From Clavibacter michiganensis (GTDB taxonomy: Bacteria; Actinomycetota; Actinomycetes; Actinomycetales; Microbacteriaceae): a DNA stretch of 64,000 nucleotides. Position numbers and translations under genes: made by a program. This document shows, one piece after another, positions 51,456-60,647 of the stretch. Every line of letters begins with the position of its first letter. Within the stretch, counting starts at the first letter, position 1. The DNA lies in assembly GCF_002151125.1 (NCBI RefSeq), contig NZ_MDJZ01000017.1:248001-312000 (forward strand), written 5' to 3'. A model generated the notes under the pieces. That model ran no database searches, was not told the DNA's origin, and saw only the letters and a list, made by a program, of their open reading frames with translations.

Positions 51456-53546
51456 GTGAGATCCATCGCCCGCTTCGTCAGCGCCCGCCGCACCGCCTGG
51501 ACGGCGCTCGTCATCGCGGCCGCCGCCGTCGCCGCCCTGTTCGCCTTCCTGCCGAAGGGCGAGGCGGACGCGTTCCCGCCCTCCGGCCTGCCGGAGTCGA
51601 GCCAGGCGCGGCACGTGGGCGAGCTGCTCGAGCGGTTCCCGAGCGCGGACACGACGGTCGGGATCCTCGTGTTCAGCCGGGACGGCGCCGCCCTCACCGA
51701 GGCCGACAGCGCCGCGATCGCCCAGCGCGCCGAGGCCCTGGCCGCCGGATCCATCGCCCCGCAGGCCGTCGTCCCGCAGGCCAGCGACGACGGCCGCGCC
51801 GCGCTCGTCGCCGTGCCGCTCGACGCCTCGGAGGCCGCCGACGACGTCGCCGGGACCGCCGACGCCCTCCGCGCCACGGCCTCGGACGGCCTGCCGGACG
51901 GACTCGTCGCGCAGCTCACCGGCCCCGTCGGGTTCCAGGCCGACATCTCGAACGCGTTCGCGGGCGCCGACCTCCGGCTCCTCATCGTGACGGTGCTCGT
52001 GGTCGCGGTGCTGCTCATCGTCACGTACCGCAGCCCCGTGCTCTGGATCGTCCCGCTCGTCGTGGTCGGCGTCGCCGACGGGCTGGCCCGCGTGGTCGTC
52101 ACGGCGCTCGCGGAGCCGCTGGGGATCACGATCGACGCCTCGATCGGCGGGATCCTCTCGGTGCTGGTCTTCGGCGCCGGCACGAACTACGCGCTGCTGC
52201 TCGTGGCGCGCTACCGGGAGGAGCTGACGCGCCAGGAGGACCGCCACGCGGCGATGCTCACGGCGGTCACGAGCGCGGGACCCGCGATCGCGGCGAGCGG
52301 CGGCACGGTCGCGCTCAGCCTGGTCACGCTGCTGCTCGCCGAGCTCTCCGGCAACCGCGCGCTCGGCTTCGCGTGCGCGATCGGCGTGCTGATCGCGATC
52401 GCCGCCGCCCTCCTCGTGCTGCCCGCCGCCCTCGTGGTCTGCGGGCGGGGCCTCTTCTGGCCGTTCATCCCGCGCGCCGGCACGGACGCCGACCACGGCG
52501 GGAAGCCGGGCGCCTGGCGACGGCTCGGGCTCGGCGTCCGGCGTCGCCCCGCCGTCGTGGCCGTCGTCGCCCTCGCCGGCGTCGGCGTGCTCGCGCTCGG
52601 CCTCGTCGGCGCGCGGGTCGGCCTCGCGCAGACGGACCAGCTGCTCGGCGACCCCGAGTCGGTCGCGGCCCAGGAGGTCGTCGACGCGTCCTTCTCCGCC
52701 GGCCTCACGGCGCAGACCGTCGTGCTCGCGCCGGATGCGGCGGCCGCCGACGCGGTCGCCACGGCCGAGTCCGTCCCCGGCGTCGCGAGCGCCACGGCGG
52801 GCGAGTCCGCGGAGGGCCGCACCCGCATCGACGTGCAGCTCGACGCCGAGCCCGAGAGCGCGGCGGCCTTCGCGGCCGTGCAGGACCTCCGCGACGCGTA
52901 CGCGGACGCACCGGGCGCGGAGTCCACGACGCTCGTGGGCGGCAGCGACGCCACGGCCGCCGATACCGCCGCGTCGTCCGAGCGCGACCAGGGGCTGATC
53001 ATCCCGATCATCCTGGCCATCGTGTTCGTGATCCTCGGCCTGCTCCTGCGCTCGCTCGTGGCGCCGGTGCTCCTCATCGCGACCGTGCTGGCCACGTTCT
53101 TCGCGAGCCTCGGCGCCGCGAACGTCCTCTTCCAGCAGGTGCTCGGCTTCCCCGCGTTCGACGCGAACGTGGTGCTGTTCGCGTTCCTCTTCCTGGTGGC
53201 GCTGGGGGTCGACTACAACATCTTCCTCGTGACCCGGGCCCGCGAGGAGCGGCGCCTGCACGGCACGCGCGAGGGCATGGTGCGGGCGCTCGCGTCGACC
53301 GGCGGGGTGATCACGAGCGCGGGCATCCTGCTCGCCGCCGTCTTCGCGGTGCTGGGCGTGCTGCCCGTGGTGGCGCTCACGCAGATCGGCGTCATCGTCT
53401 GCATCGGCGTGCTGCTCGACACCCTCGTGGTGCGCACGCTGCTGGTGCCGGCGCTGGTCTTCCTCCTGGGCGACCGGTTCTGGTGGCCGTCGCACCGCCC
53501 CGGGCGGCACGAGGCGGCGTCGACCGGGGATCCCGTCGCGGCCTGA
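51456..53546 (+). CDS. MMPL family transporter
   Basis: A 696-residue RND-type transporter of the MMPL family with two repeats, each a large extracytoplasmic loop followed by about five TM segments. Typical motifs include LSVLVFGAGTNYALLLVARYREEL in the first half and FLVALGVDYNIFLVTRAREE in the second, which form the proton-relay region. MMPL proteins move lipids or drugs out. The start is GTG at 51456 after CTGGAGGA. It is divergent from its probable MarR regulator. Confidence 0.92.
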   Translation: MRSIARFVSARRTAWTALVIAAAAVAALFAFLPKGEADAFPPSGLPESSQARHVGELLERFPSADTTVGILVFSRDGAALTEADSAAIAQRAEALAAGSIAPQAVVPQASDDGRAALVAVPLDASEAADDVAGTADALRATASDGLPDGLVAQLTGPVGFQADISNAFAGADLRLLIVTVLVVAVLLIVTYRSPVLWIVPLVVVGVADGLARVVVTALAEPLGITIDASIGGILSVLVFGAGTNYALLLVARYREELTRQEDRHAAMLTAVTSAGPAIAASGGTVALSLVTLLLAELSGNRALGFACAIGVLIAIAAALLVLPAALVVCGRGLFWPFIPRAGTDADHGGKPGAWRRLGLGVRRRPAVVAVVALAGVGVLALGLVGARVGLAQTDQLLGDPESVAAQEVVDASFSAGLTAQTVVLAPDAAAADAVATAESVPGVASATAGESAEGRTRIDVQLDAEPESAAAFAAVQDLRDAYADAPGAESTTLVGGSDATAADTAASSERDQGLIIPIILAIVFVILGLLLRSLVAPVLLIATVLATFFASLGAANVLFQQVLGFPAFDANVVLFAFLFLVALGVDYNIFLVTRAREERRLHGTREGMVRALASTGGVITSAGILLAAVFAVLGVLPVVALTQIGVIVCIGVLLDTLVVRTLLVPALVFLLGDRFWWPSHRPGRHEAASTGDPVAA

Positions 53547-53574
53547 GCGACCCCTGAGGACCCCCGCGCATTTA

Positions 53575-53589
53575 TGGCACCGCGTGCCA
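53575..53589. promoter_or_regulatory. palindrome before the SDR gene, candidate TetR operator
   Basis: TGGCAC-CGC-GTGCCA (53575-53589) is a perfect inverted repeat, extended by TT/AA with one mismatch. It lies 46 bp before the SDR start. The TetR gene at 54429 is convergent with the SDR, and the two often form a pair. Confidence 0.6.
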
Positions 53590-53635
53590 CAATGGTCGGG
53601 CCGGCGACGAGGCCGGCCCGACAGCGAGGAACCAC

Positions 53636-54388
53636 ATGACCCAGGACCAGCAGTTCAGCGGACGCACCGCCATCGTCACCGGAGCGGGCAGCGGCATCGG
53701 CCGGGCGGCGGCGCTGCGCTTCGCCCGCGAGGGCGCGCGCGTGATCGCCGCCGACGTCTCCGCCGAGCGCCTCGACGCGCTCGTCGCCGAGCACCCCGAC
53801 CTCGACCTCGTGCCCGTCGTGGGCGACATCACCTCCGAGGACGGCGTGCAGGCGATCGTCGCCGCGGCCGACGGGCGGGTCGACGTGCTCGCGAACGTCG
53901 CCGGGATCATGGACGGGTTCCTGCCCGCCGCCGAGGTCGACGACCGCACGTGGGACCTCGTGTTCGCGGTGAACGTCACGGCCGTCATGCGCCTCACCCG
54001 CGCGGTGCTGCCGCTGATGATCGAGGCCGGGAAGGGCGCGATCGTCAACATCGCCTCCGAGGCCGCGCTCCGCGGATCCGCCGCCGGGCTCGCGTACACC
54101 GCCTCCAAGCACGCGGTCGCCGGCATGACCAAGAACACGGCCGTGCTCTACGCGGGGCAGGGCATCCGCGCGAACGCCGTCGCCCCCGGCGCGACCAACA
54201 CCGCGATCGAGGCGCCCATGCGCTCCGAGCACGCCGGCCGAGTGATGGGGCCGATCATGCAGACGATCGTGCCGGCGCCGGTCGAGGCCGACGAGATGGC
54301 GAACTCGGTGATCTGGCTCGCGAGCGACCAGAGCAGCAACGTGAACGGCGTGATCCTCGCGTCCGACGGCGGCTGGTCCGCGATCTAG
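53636..54388 (+). CDS. SDR family oxidoreductase
   Basis: A 250-residue classical SDR: TGAGSGIG cofactor motif (about 15-22), NVAGIMDGF in place of NNAG, catalytic Ser in NIASEAALRGS and YTASK active pair, and a C-terminal SDGGWSAI. The substrate is an alcohol or ketone not further defined. The ATG at 53636 follows GAGGAACC. It faces a TetR gene tail to tail and has a palindrome in its promoter. Confidence 0.9.
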   Translation: MTQDQQFSGRTAIVTGAGSGIGRAAALRFAREGARVIAADVSAERLDALVAEHPDLDLVPVVGDITSEDGVQAIVAAADGRVDVLANVAGIMDGFLPAAEVDDRTWDLVFAVNVTAVMRLTRAVLPLMIEAGKGAIVNIASEAALRGSAAGLAYTASKHAVAGMTKNTAVLYAGQGIRANAVAPGATNTAIEAPMRSEHAGRVMGPIMQTIVPAPVEADEMANSVIWLASDQSSNVNGVILASDGGWSAI

Positions 54389-54428
54389 CGGGCGCGGCGC
54401 CGCTCCCGGCCGCTCCCGGCCGCTCGCG

Positions 54429-55037
54429 TCAGCGGACGGCGCCGGGGAGCGCGAGCGCGCGGACGGCCCGGCGGATGGACTCGTCGGGCCGTTCGTCGTC
54501 CGAGCGCGTCGCCCACCAGAGCAGCGCGGTGTGGCTCGCGGAGGCGAGCGCCTCGGCGACGGCGGCCGCCTCGAGCGTGCCGCGGAGATCCGGCAGCGCC
54601 GTCGCCACGAACTCGGCGAGCGCGGGCGAGGCGGAGGTGATGCGCGTCGACGACCGGCTGTGCAGGTCCGGGTGCGCGTCGATGATCCGCAGCCGCACGC
54701 GCGTCATCCCCACGTCGAGGAAGCGCGGGCCGAGCGCGCCGACGAAGGCGTCGGCGTACGCCTCCCCCAGCGGCCGGTCGCCGGGGCCCTCGGCGAGGAG
54801 CCGCTCGAGCTCCGCGCCGACGACGTCCGCCCCCGCCCAGACCAGGTCGGCCTTGCTCGGGAAGTACCGGAAGAGGCTGCGGCGGCCGACGCCCGCGGCC
54901 TCGGCGATGTCGGCCATGCTCACGGCGTCGTAGCCGCGCTCGGCGAACAGGCCGATGGCGACGCGGGCGAGGTCCTGCGCGTCGATCGCCGCGGGTCGAC
55001 CGGGGGTCGCGCGCTCGGGCGGCGGGGTCGACGGCAT
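54429..55037 (-). CDS. TetR family transcriptional regulator
   Basis: A 202-residue regulator with a TetR HTH (YDAVSMADIAEAAGVGRRSLFRYFPSKADLVW) and a helical C-terminal domain (PF17754-like, mycofactocin-type). I chose the ATG at 55037; upstream sequence in this frame has no coding character. It probably controls the convergent SDR gene through the palindrome at 53575. Confidence 0.87.
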   Translation of the reverse strand: MPSTPPPERATPGRPAAIDAQDLARVAIGLFAERGYDAVSMADIAEAAGVGRRSLFRYFPSKADLVWAGADVVGAELERLLAEGPGDRPLGEAYADAFVGALGPRFLDVGMTRVRLRIIDAHPDLHSRSSTRITSASPALAEFVATALPDLRGTLEAAAVAEALASASHTALLWWATRSDDERPDESIRRAVRALALPGAVR

Positions 55038-55140
55038 GACCGGAATGCTATGCCCGGGGCGCCCGCCCGAGAGCCGCGGACGAGCCGCGAGCGCGCCGCC
55101 CGCGCTGGCGAGGCGCCCGGCCGCGTGGCACGGTGGAGGC

Positions 55141-55644
55141 ATGAGACTCGCCGAGGCGCTGATGGAACGGTCCGACCTGCAGAGGCGCATCGAGTCGCTG
55201 CGGGGCAGGATCCAGGCGACCGCCCGATACCAGGAGGGCGAGGATCCCGCGGAGGACGCGGCGGCGCTCCTCGCCGAGGCGGGCGACGAGATCGACCGGC
55301 TCGCGGCGCTCGTGACGCGGATCAACCTCACCAACACGGCCGCCCGCCTCGACGACGGCACGCCCCTCACCGCGGCGCTCGCCCGGCGGGACGCGCTGCG
55401 GACGCGGCACGGGATCCTCACCGCGGCCGCCGACGCCGCCTCCGGTCGAGCAGGCGCGAGCGCCGCCGGCTACGCCCCGCGGCAGATGCGGAGCGAGCTG
55501 CGGCAGATCGCAGCGCTGCCCATCCGCGAGGTGCGCGACCGGGCCGACGACACGGCTCGGGAGCTGCGGGAGCTCGACGCCAGGATCCAGCGCGCGAACT
55601 GGGAGGTGGAGCTCGTCGGGGAGGCCGACGGGACGACGGAGTAG
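55141..55644 (+). CDS. DIP1984 family protein
   Basis: A 167-residue all-helical, coiled-coil-like protein matching the DIP1984 family: MRLAEALMERSDLQRRIESLRGRI at the start, RINLTNTAARLDDGTPLTAALARRDALR in the middle. The function is unknown. The 222 bp after it hold nothing I recognise. Confidence 0.88.
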   Translation: MRLAEALMERSDLQRRIESLRGRIQATARYQEGEDPAEDAAALLAEAGDEIDRLAALVTRINLTNTAARLDDGTPLTAALARRDALRTRHGILTAAADAASGRAGASAAGYAPRQMRSELRQIAALPIREVRDRADDTARELRELDARIQRANWEVELVGEADGTTE

Positions 55645-55866
55645 GGGCGAGTCGGTAGTCGTCCGGAGCGGGCACACCCCGGCGGATCAGCGGGCAACCT
55701 GATCCCCTGTGGCGCGGAGGGCAGCGCACCCGGCGAGAGCCGAGCACACGTCAGCCCCGCACCTCGCACCGGGAACGGTGCACGGGTACAGCTCACCACC
55801 ACGTGCCGGTCGGACGACGAGGGAGGGTTCGGGGACCTCGCCCCCCCCTGCGTCGGGCCGCCGGCG

Positions 55867-56631
55867 TCATCCCGCGCTGTGCCGGTAGTCGAGCATGTCG
55901 AACGCCGTCACGTGGCAGGACGCCGCCTCGCCCCGTCCCGATGCGGTGTCCTCCGCCAGGATCCGGTCCGCCACCCGTAGCCGGCAGGAGACGGTGCCGC
56001 CCGCCTCGCCGAGCACGGCGGTGACGCTGAAGTAGTCGCCGGCGGAGTAGGCGGCGTCGGTGAGGTAGACGTCGTGCTCCTGGGTGAGGGGGAGGTCATC
56101 CGCCGGCTCGTCGCGGTACTCCCCGTTCAGCCCGCCCAGCCAGATCGTGCGCACCTGCGGCGCGCTGCCGGTCAGCTCGACGGTGAGCGTGACCGGGTAG
56201 ACGACCTCGGGGGTGCCGGGCGTGGTCGGCACCGGACTCGACGCGCCCTCCGGGGGCGACGGCGGGTACGTGTCGAGCACCAGGCCGACCAGCGTCGTGA
56301 TCGCGATCACCCACGCCGTCAGCGCGACGACGTTGAGCGCGAGCCCCGTGATCGCGAGGGGACGGGAGTTCCGTCGGCGCTTGCGGGTGAGCGCGAGGAT
56401 CCCGAACACCGCCCCCAGCACGGCGAGGAGCCCGGTGACGAGATCCAGCACCGGCACGAGCGCGCCGACCAGCGCGAGGACCGCGAGCACCACGGCGGTC
56501 CACGCGGCCTCGTTCCGTCCGCGCACGGGGGCGGCGGGCGGAGACGGCGATGCCGCGGCATCCGGTGGGGGCGTCGCGGGCCCGTACGGGGTCTCCGGGT
56601 CGGCTGGCCCGTACGGGGTCGGCTCCGTCAC
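55867..56631 (-). CDS. DUF4190-containing membrane protein with MmpS-like C-terminal domain
   Basis: A 254-residue protein: a Pro/Ala-rich start with repeats of PYGPA, two TM helices in DUF4190 (LVTGLLAVLGAVFGILALTRKRRR; LALNVVALTAWVIAITTLV), then an extracytoplasmic beta-sandwich domain like MmpS proteins, with two Cys that may pair. It is a tandem paralogue of the gene at 56684, sharing domain order, length and Cys positions. Confidence 0.8.
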   Translation of the reverse strand: MTEPTPYGPADPETPYGPATPPPDAAASPSPPAAPVRGRNEAAWTAVVLAVLALVGALVPVLDLVTGLLAVLGAVFGILALTRKRRRNSRPLAITGLALNVVALTAWVIAITTLVGLVLDTYPPSPPEGASSPVPTTPGTPEVVYPVTLTVELTGSAPQVRTIWLGGLNGEYRDEPADDLPLTQEHDVYLTDAAYSAGDYFSVTAVLGEAGGTVSCRLRVADRILAEDTASGRGEAASCHVTAFDMLDYRHSAG

Positions 56632-56683
56632 GCCGTGGCCATCACGTCCGGCGGACGGGTGCCGCTCATGCGCGTCGCCCGTC

Positions 56684-57403
56684 TCAGCCGACGGCCGCGC
56701 GGACCTCGGCGGCCGTCACGACGCAGGCGGCGCGCGCGGCCGATCCCGAGGACGTCTGCTCGGTGAGCACGTTCCCGCCCACGAGGACCCGGCAGGTCAC
56801 GTCGCCCTCCTCGGCGCCGCCCGTGCCGACGAGGATCAGGCGCTCGTCGTCGAACCCGCTGCCCTCCGGCAGCACGACCTCGCGCGTGAACGGCAGCGGC
56901 TGGGCGTCGGCCTCCTCGGCGCCGAACGCCTCGCCGACCAGGCTGGTCCACGCGGCGCTCACGGCGGGCACGGTGCCGGTGAGCTCGTAGGAGACGGTCA
57001 CGTCGCCTGTGGCGGATCCGTCGTCCGGCGTCTCGACGCCCTGCGGCTCGGGCAGGGGCACCGGGCTCGTCGAGGAGCGCGAGTCCTCGACGGCGTCGCC
57101 GATGACCGCGGCGAGGCCCACCGTGTAGACGATCGCGAGCACGATCGAGAGGATCAGCGCGATCACGCTCACGACGAGGCCGCCGAGCGCCATGCCCTTG
57201 GGCCGGTCCCGGAGGACGAGGCCGATGATCCCGAGCACGATGCCGACGATCGCGAGGAAGCCCGAGACGTAGTTGAGGAGCGGGATGACCGCGCCGATGA
57301 GCGACAGCACGCCGACGATGAGCGCCGCGAGCCCGACGCCGTTGGACGTCTTCCGCTCGCGGGGTGCGCTGGTGTCGGGCTCGGGGGCGTAGCTGAAGGT
57401 CAT
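56684..57403 (-). CDS. DUF4190-containing membrane protein, paralogue of the next gene
   Basis: A 239-residue paralogue of the 55867 gene: short tyrosine-containing N-terminus, DUF4190 helices (YVSGFLAIVGIVLGIIGLVLRDRPKG; GGLVVSVIALILSIVLAIVYTVG), and the same MmpS-like external domain with two Cys. It is upstream in the same direction with a 52-bp gap, so the two likely form an operon. The function is unknown. Confidence 0.82.
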   Translation of the reverse strand: MTFSYAPEPDTSAPRERKTSNGVGLAALIVGVLSLIGAVIPLLNYVSGFLAIVGIVLGIIGLVLRDRPKGMALGGLVVSVIALILSIVLAIVYTVGLAAVIGDAVEDSRSSTSPVPLPEPQGVETPDDGSATGDVTVSYELTGTVPAVSAAWTSLVGEAFGAEEADAQPLPFTREVVLPEGSGFDDERLILVGTGGAEEGDVTCRVLVGGNVLTEQTSSGSAARAACVVTAAEVRAAVG

Positions 57404-57435
57404 GCATCGACCCTGCCAGGGATCCGGGCGGATCC

Positions 57436-57467
57436 GGCCGCCGCGGGGTCACGATCCCGCGACGGCC
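57436..57467 (-). terminator. hairpin after alanine dehydrogenase
   Basis: GGCCG-C-CGCGGG (57436-57447) and CCCGCG-A-CGGCC (57456-57467) form a stem with one mismatch and an 8-nt loop, just past the ald stop at 57481. Confidence 0.55.
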
Positions 57468-57480
57468 GCCGCCCGAGGCG

Positions 57481-58596
57481 TCAGGCCAGGACGTCGGCGA
57501 CCGGCGTGAGCGGCATCTCGAGCGCGGCGGCGACGTGCGGGTTCGTCACGTGCCCGTCGTGCACGTTCAAGCCGAGCGCGAGCGCGGGATCCTCCGCGAG
57601 GGCCCGCTTCCACCCCTTCTCGGCGAGCGCGATCACGTACGGCAGCGTCGCGTTCGTCAGCGCGCGCGTCGAGGTCTCCGGCACCGCGCCCGGCATGTTC
57701 GCGACGCAGTAGTAGACGCTGTCGTGCACGTCGAAGGTCGGGTCGTCGTGCGTGGTCGGGCGGGATCCCTCGAAGCAGCCGCCCTGGTCGATGGCGATGT
57801 CGACGAGCACGGAGCCCTTCTTCATCGTCGCGACCATCTGGTCGGTCACGAGCTTCGGGGCCTGCGCGCCGGGGATGAGGACCGAGCCGATCACGAGGTC
57901 GGCGTCCTTCAGCTGCGCCGCGATCTCGTAGGCGGAGGACACGCGCGTCTGCACCTGCCCGCCGAAGCGGATCTCGAGCTCGCGGAGCCGGGGGATGGAG
58001 AGGTCGATGATCGTGACGTCGGCGCCCATGCCGAGCGCGTTCGCCGCCGCGTGCTCGCCCGCGACGCCGCCGCCGATCACGACCACGCGCGCCTTCGGGG
58101 TGCCGGGGACGCCGCCGAGGAGGATCCCGCGCCCGCCGGCCGCGCGCATCAGGTGGTACGCGCCGACCTGCGTGGAGAGCCGGCCGGCGACCTCGCTCAT
58201 CGGCTGGAGGAGCGGCAGCTGGCGGTTCGGGAGCTGCACGGTCTCGTACGCGATGGCCGTGGTGCCGGAGGCGACGAGCGCGTCCGTGCAGGGCCGGGAC
58301 GCCGCGAGATGCAGGTAGGTGAAGAGGGTCTGGCCGGCGCGCATGCGCGGGTACTCCTCGGCGATGGGCTCCTTGACCTTGAGCAGCAGATCCGCGGCGC
58401 CCCACACCTCGTCGGCCGTGGCGACGATGGTCGCGCCCGCCTCGACGTAGTCGGCGTCGGTGATGCTCGACCCGAGTCCCGCGCCCTCCTGCACGAGCAC
58501 CTCGTGACCGCGGCGCACGAGCTCGTGCACGCCCGCGGGCGTGGCGGCGACCCGGTTCTCGTTGTTCTTGATCTCGGTGGGGATCCCGACCTTCAT
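57481..58596 (-). CDS. ald: alanine dehydrogenase
   Basis: A 371-residue enzyme matching L-alanine dehydrogenase throughout: [20 protein letters not shown] at the start (substrate Arg), the catalytic region [28 protein letters not shown] with Lys and His, NAD-binding [14 protein letters not shown], and catalytic Asp in [12 protein letters not shown]. It converts alanine to pyruvate and ammonia with NAD+. The ATG at 58596 is divergent from an Lrp/AsnC regulator, a known AldR-type arrangement. Confidence 0.94.
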   Translation of the reverse strand: MKVGIPTEIKNNENRVAATPAGVHELVRRGHEVLVQEGAGLGSSITDADYVEAGATIVATADEVWGAADLLLKVKEPIAEEYPRMRAGQTLFTYLHLAASRPCTDALVASGTTAIAYETVQLPNRQLPLLQPMSEVAGRLSTQVGAYHLMRAAGGRGILLGGVPGTPKARVVVIGGGVAGEHAAANALGMGADVTIIDLSIPRLRELEIRFGGQVQTRVSSAYEIAAQLKDADLVIGSVLIPGAQAPKLVTDQMVATMKKGSVLVDIAIDQGGCFEGSRPTTHDDPTFDVHDSVYYCVANMPGAVPETSTRALTNATLPYVIALAEKGWKRALAEDPALALGLNVHDGHVTNPHVAAALEMPLTPVADVLA

Positions 58597-58676
58597 GCGC
58601 GTGCTCCGTCTCGTCTCCCCGCGAGGTGCGGCCGGCGGCAGCGATGCAGGAGGGCGAGACTCATGGTGGCCATCGT

Positions 58677-58689
58677 GCGTTTCGAACGC
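58677..58689. promoter_or_regulatory. palindrome between ald and lrp, candidate Lrp/AldR site
   Basis: GCGTT-TCG-AACGC (58677-58689) is a perfect inverted repeat in the 166-bp gap. A second, wider pair, AGGATCG (58701-58707) and CGATCCT (58732-58738), lies nearer the lrp start. Confidence 0.5.
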
Positions 58690-58762
58690 GTGAACTCCGT
58701 AGGATCGTCGGCACGGATCGCCTCGCCTGCGCGATCCTTCGCCCCGATAGCGAGGATGACCG

Positions 58763-59257
58763 ATGCCGACGAAGGAAATGCGGGCGCCCGAGCCGCTCGA
58801 CCAGGTGGATCGCACGCTCGTCGCCCTCCTCCGGGCCGACGCGCGCACCCCGAACAGCCGCCTCGCCGAGCAGGCGGGCATCGCGCCGTCGACGTGCGTG
58901 ACCCGGGTGCGCGGCCTCGTGGAGCGCGGCGTGATCACCGGCTTCACCGCCACCATCGACGCCGACGCGGTGGGCGTGGGCCTGCAGGCGCTCATCAGCA
59001 TCGCGATCCGCGCGGGCGCCCGCCACGAGATGGCCGCGTTCGCGTCCGAGATGCGTGAGCTCGCCGACGTGGTGCAGCTCTTCTTCCTCGGCGGATCCGA
59101 GGACTTCATCGTCCACATCGCCGTCCGCGACAGCGACCACCTCCGCGACTTCGTCCTCCAGCACCTCTCGGCGCACCCGGCCGTGGCGTCGACCCGCACG
59201 AGCGTGGTGTTCGACCACCACTACTCGGGGCCGGCGGTGGGGGATCCGGCGGACTAG
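58763..59257 (+). CDS. Lrp/AsnC family regulator (AldR-like)
   Basis: A 164-residue Lrp/AsnC protein: HTH LDQVDRTLVALLRADARTPNSRLAEQAGIAPSTCVTRVRGLVERGVI at about 12-58 and an effector-binding RAM domain (LFFLGGSEDFIVHIAVRDSDHL). It is divergent from ald, the standard place for the alanine-responsive activator AldR. The ATG at 58763 follows GAGGATGACC. Confidence 0.9.
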   Translation: MPTKEMRAPEPLDQVDRTLVALLRADARTPNSRLAEQAGIAPSTCVTRVRGLVERGVITGFTATIDADAVGVGLQALISIAIRAGARHEMAAFASEMRELADVVQLFFLGGSEDFIVHIAVRDSDHLRDFVLQHLSAHPAVASTRTSVVFDHHYSGPAVGDPAD

Positions 59258-59269
59258 CGTGCTGGACGC

Positions 59270-59683
59270 TCAGCGGATCGCGTGCCCCGGGTGCTCCGCG
59301 TCGTAGCGCTCCCGCGACTCCGCGATGCCCGCGCGCTCCGCGAGCGCCCAGTCGGCGAGGGCCTTCACGAGGTGCGTGAGCCGGCTGCCCGACGGCGTGA
59401 GCGCGTACGAGACCTGCGCGGGCACCGTCGGGAAGACCGTGCGGATCACGAGGCCGTCGCGTTCGAGGCGGCGGAGGGTGAGCGTCAGCATGCGCTGCGA
59501 GATCCCGTCGATTGCGCGCTGCAACTCGCGGAACCGACGCTCGCCCGACGCCAGCTCGACGACGACGAGCACCGACCAGGTGTCGCCGACGCGGTCGAGC
59601 ACGTCGCGGATCCCGCAGTCGGGGTGATCCTCTCGGCCGCAGGGTTCGAGGTCGGCGGTCACCGTGGTGTGCGTGAGTGACAC
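59270..59683 (-). CDS. HxlR family transcriptional regulator (QorR-like)
   Basis: A 137-residue HxlR winged-helix protein: RVGDTWSVLVVVELASGERRFRELQRAIDGISQRMLTLTLRRLERDGLV. It has two Cys near the N-terminus (C15, C23), in the position used for redox sensing by QorR-type regulators. It is divergent from a QorB-like reductase gene, with a 16-bp palindrome between. Confidence 0.88.
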   Translation of the reverse strand: MSLTHTTVTADLEPCGREDHPDCGIRDVLDRVGDTWSVLVVVELASGERRFRELQRAIDGISQRMLTLTLRRLERDGLVIRTVFPTVPAQVSYALTPSGSRLTHLVKALADWALAERAGIAESRERYDAEHPGHAIR

Positions 59684-59723
59684 GGAAGTGCCTCCTTGTG
59701 AGGGGTCGGGGGTCGCAGCACGC

Positions 59724-59739
59724 TCGGTGACGTCACCGA
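59724..59739. promoter_or_regulatory. 16-bp perfect palindrome, candidate HxlR operator
   Basis: TCGGTGACGTCACCGA (59724-59739) is a perfect palindrome in the 80-bp gap between the HxlR and reductase genes. It is well placed to control both. Confidence 0.65.
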
Positions 59740-59763
59740 ATCCGAACCACGAGAGGTGGATCC

Positions 59764-60570
59764 ATGATCCTCGTCACCGGCGCCACGGGCCAGCTCGGCT
59801 CCGCCATCCTCCAGCACCTCCGCGCGACCGGGGCTGACGCGATCGGCAGCAGCCGCTCCGGCGCCGCCGGGATGCGTCGGATCGACCTCGACGATCCCGC
59901 GACCGTCTCCTTCGTCGGCGTCGACACCCTGGTGCTCGTCTCGGCGGGCGAGGCCGAGGACGACGTCGTCACCGCCCGGCACGACGCGGCGATCAGCGCC
60001 GCCGAGCGTGACGGCGTCGGCCACGTCGTCTACACGAGCGTGGCGGCGGGCGGGGATCACCTCGCCTTCGCGCTGGCGCACCGCTGGACGGAGCGGCGCC
60101 TCGCACGAAGCAGCGTGCCGTCGACCGTGCTGCGGAACGGCCTGTACGCGGAGCTGCTCGGGGCGCTGCTGACCTGGCGCGGATCCCGGCTGGAGTCGGC
60201 CTTCGGGGACGGCGCCCTCGCGGCCGTCGCGCGTGGCGATCTCGCGGAGGCGGCGGCTGTCGTCGCCCGCGATCCGCAGGCGCACGCCGGTCGGTCGTAC
60301 GACCTCGTCGGTCCGGCCATCACGGCCTGCGCGGTCGCCGACCGGGTCGGTGCGCCACTGGATCGGATCGACCTCGCGGCACGACGGGCGTCCTACGAGG
60401 GCGCCGGGCTCAAGCCGTTCCAGCCGGCGATGCTGATGTCGATCCACACGGCCGTCCGGCACGGCTTCCTGGCGGAGTCGAGCGGCGACCTCGCGATGCT
60501 GCTCGGCCGGGCGCCCTCGGACGCCGTGCAGGTGGCGGCCGATGCCGCCTCGGCCGCGCGGCCGGCATAG
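59764..60570 (+). CDS. NAD(P)H-binding quinone reductase-like protein (QorB-like)
   Basis: A 268-residue atypical SDR: MILVTGATGQLGSAILQHL at the start (cofactor motif GATGQLG), HVVYTSVAAGGDHLAFALAHRWTERRL in the middle and VLRNGLYAELL further on, matching the QorB/NmrA group of quinone reductases. The ATG at 59764 follows GAGGTGG. It is divergent from the HxlR gene that probably represses it under reducing conditions. Confidence 0.87.
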   Translation: MILVTGATGQLGSAILQHLRATGADAIGSSRSGAAGMRRIDLDDPATVSFVGVDTLVLVSAGEAEDDVVTARHDAAISAAERDGVGHVVYTSVAAGGDHLAFALAHRWTERRLARSSVPSTVLRNGLYAELLGALLTWRGSRLESAFGDGALAAVARGDLAEAAAVVARDPQAHAGRSYDLVGPAITACAVADRVGAPLDRIDLAARRASYEGAGLKPFQPAMLMSIHTAVRHGFLAESSGDLAMLLGRAPSDAVQVAADAASAARPA

Positions 60571-60647
60571 GGACGTGGATCCCACCGAATGCGCCGACGG
60601 CGGGCTACCCGCTGGACGGCCTGCCCGCATCCCGTGACACTGAGCGC

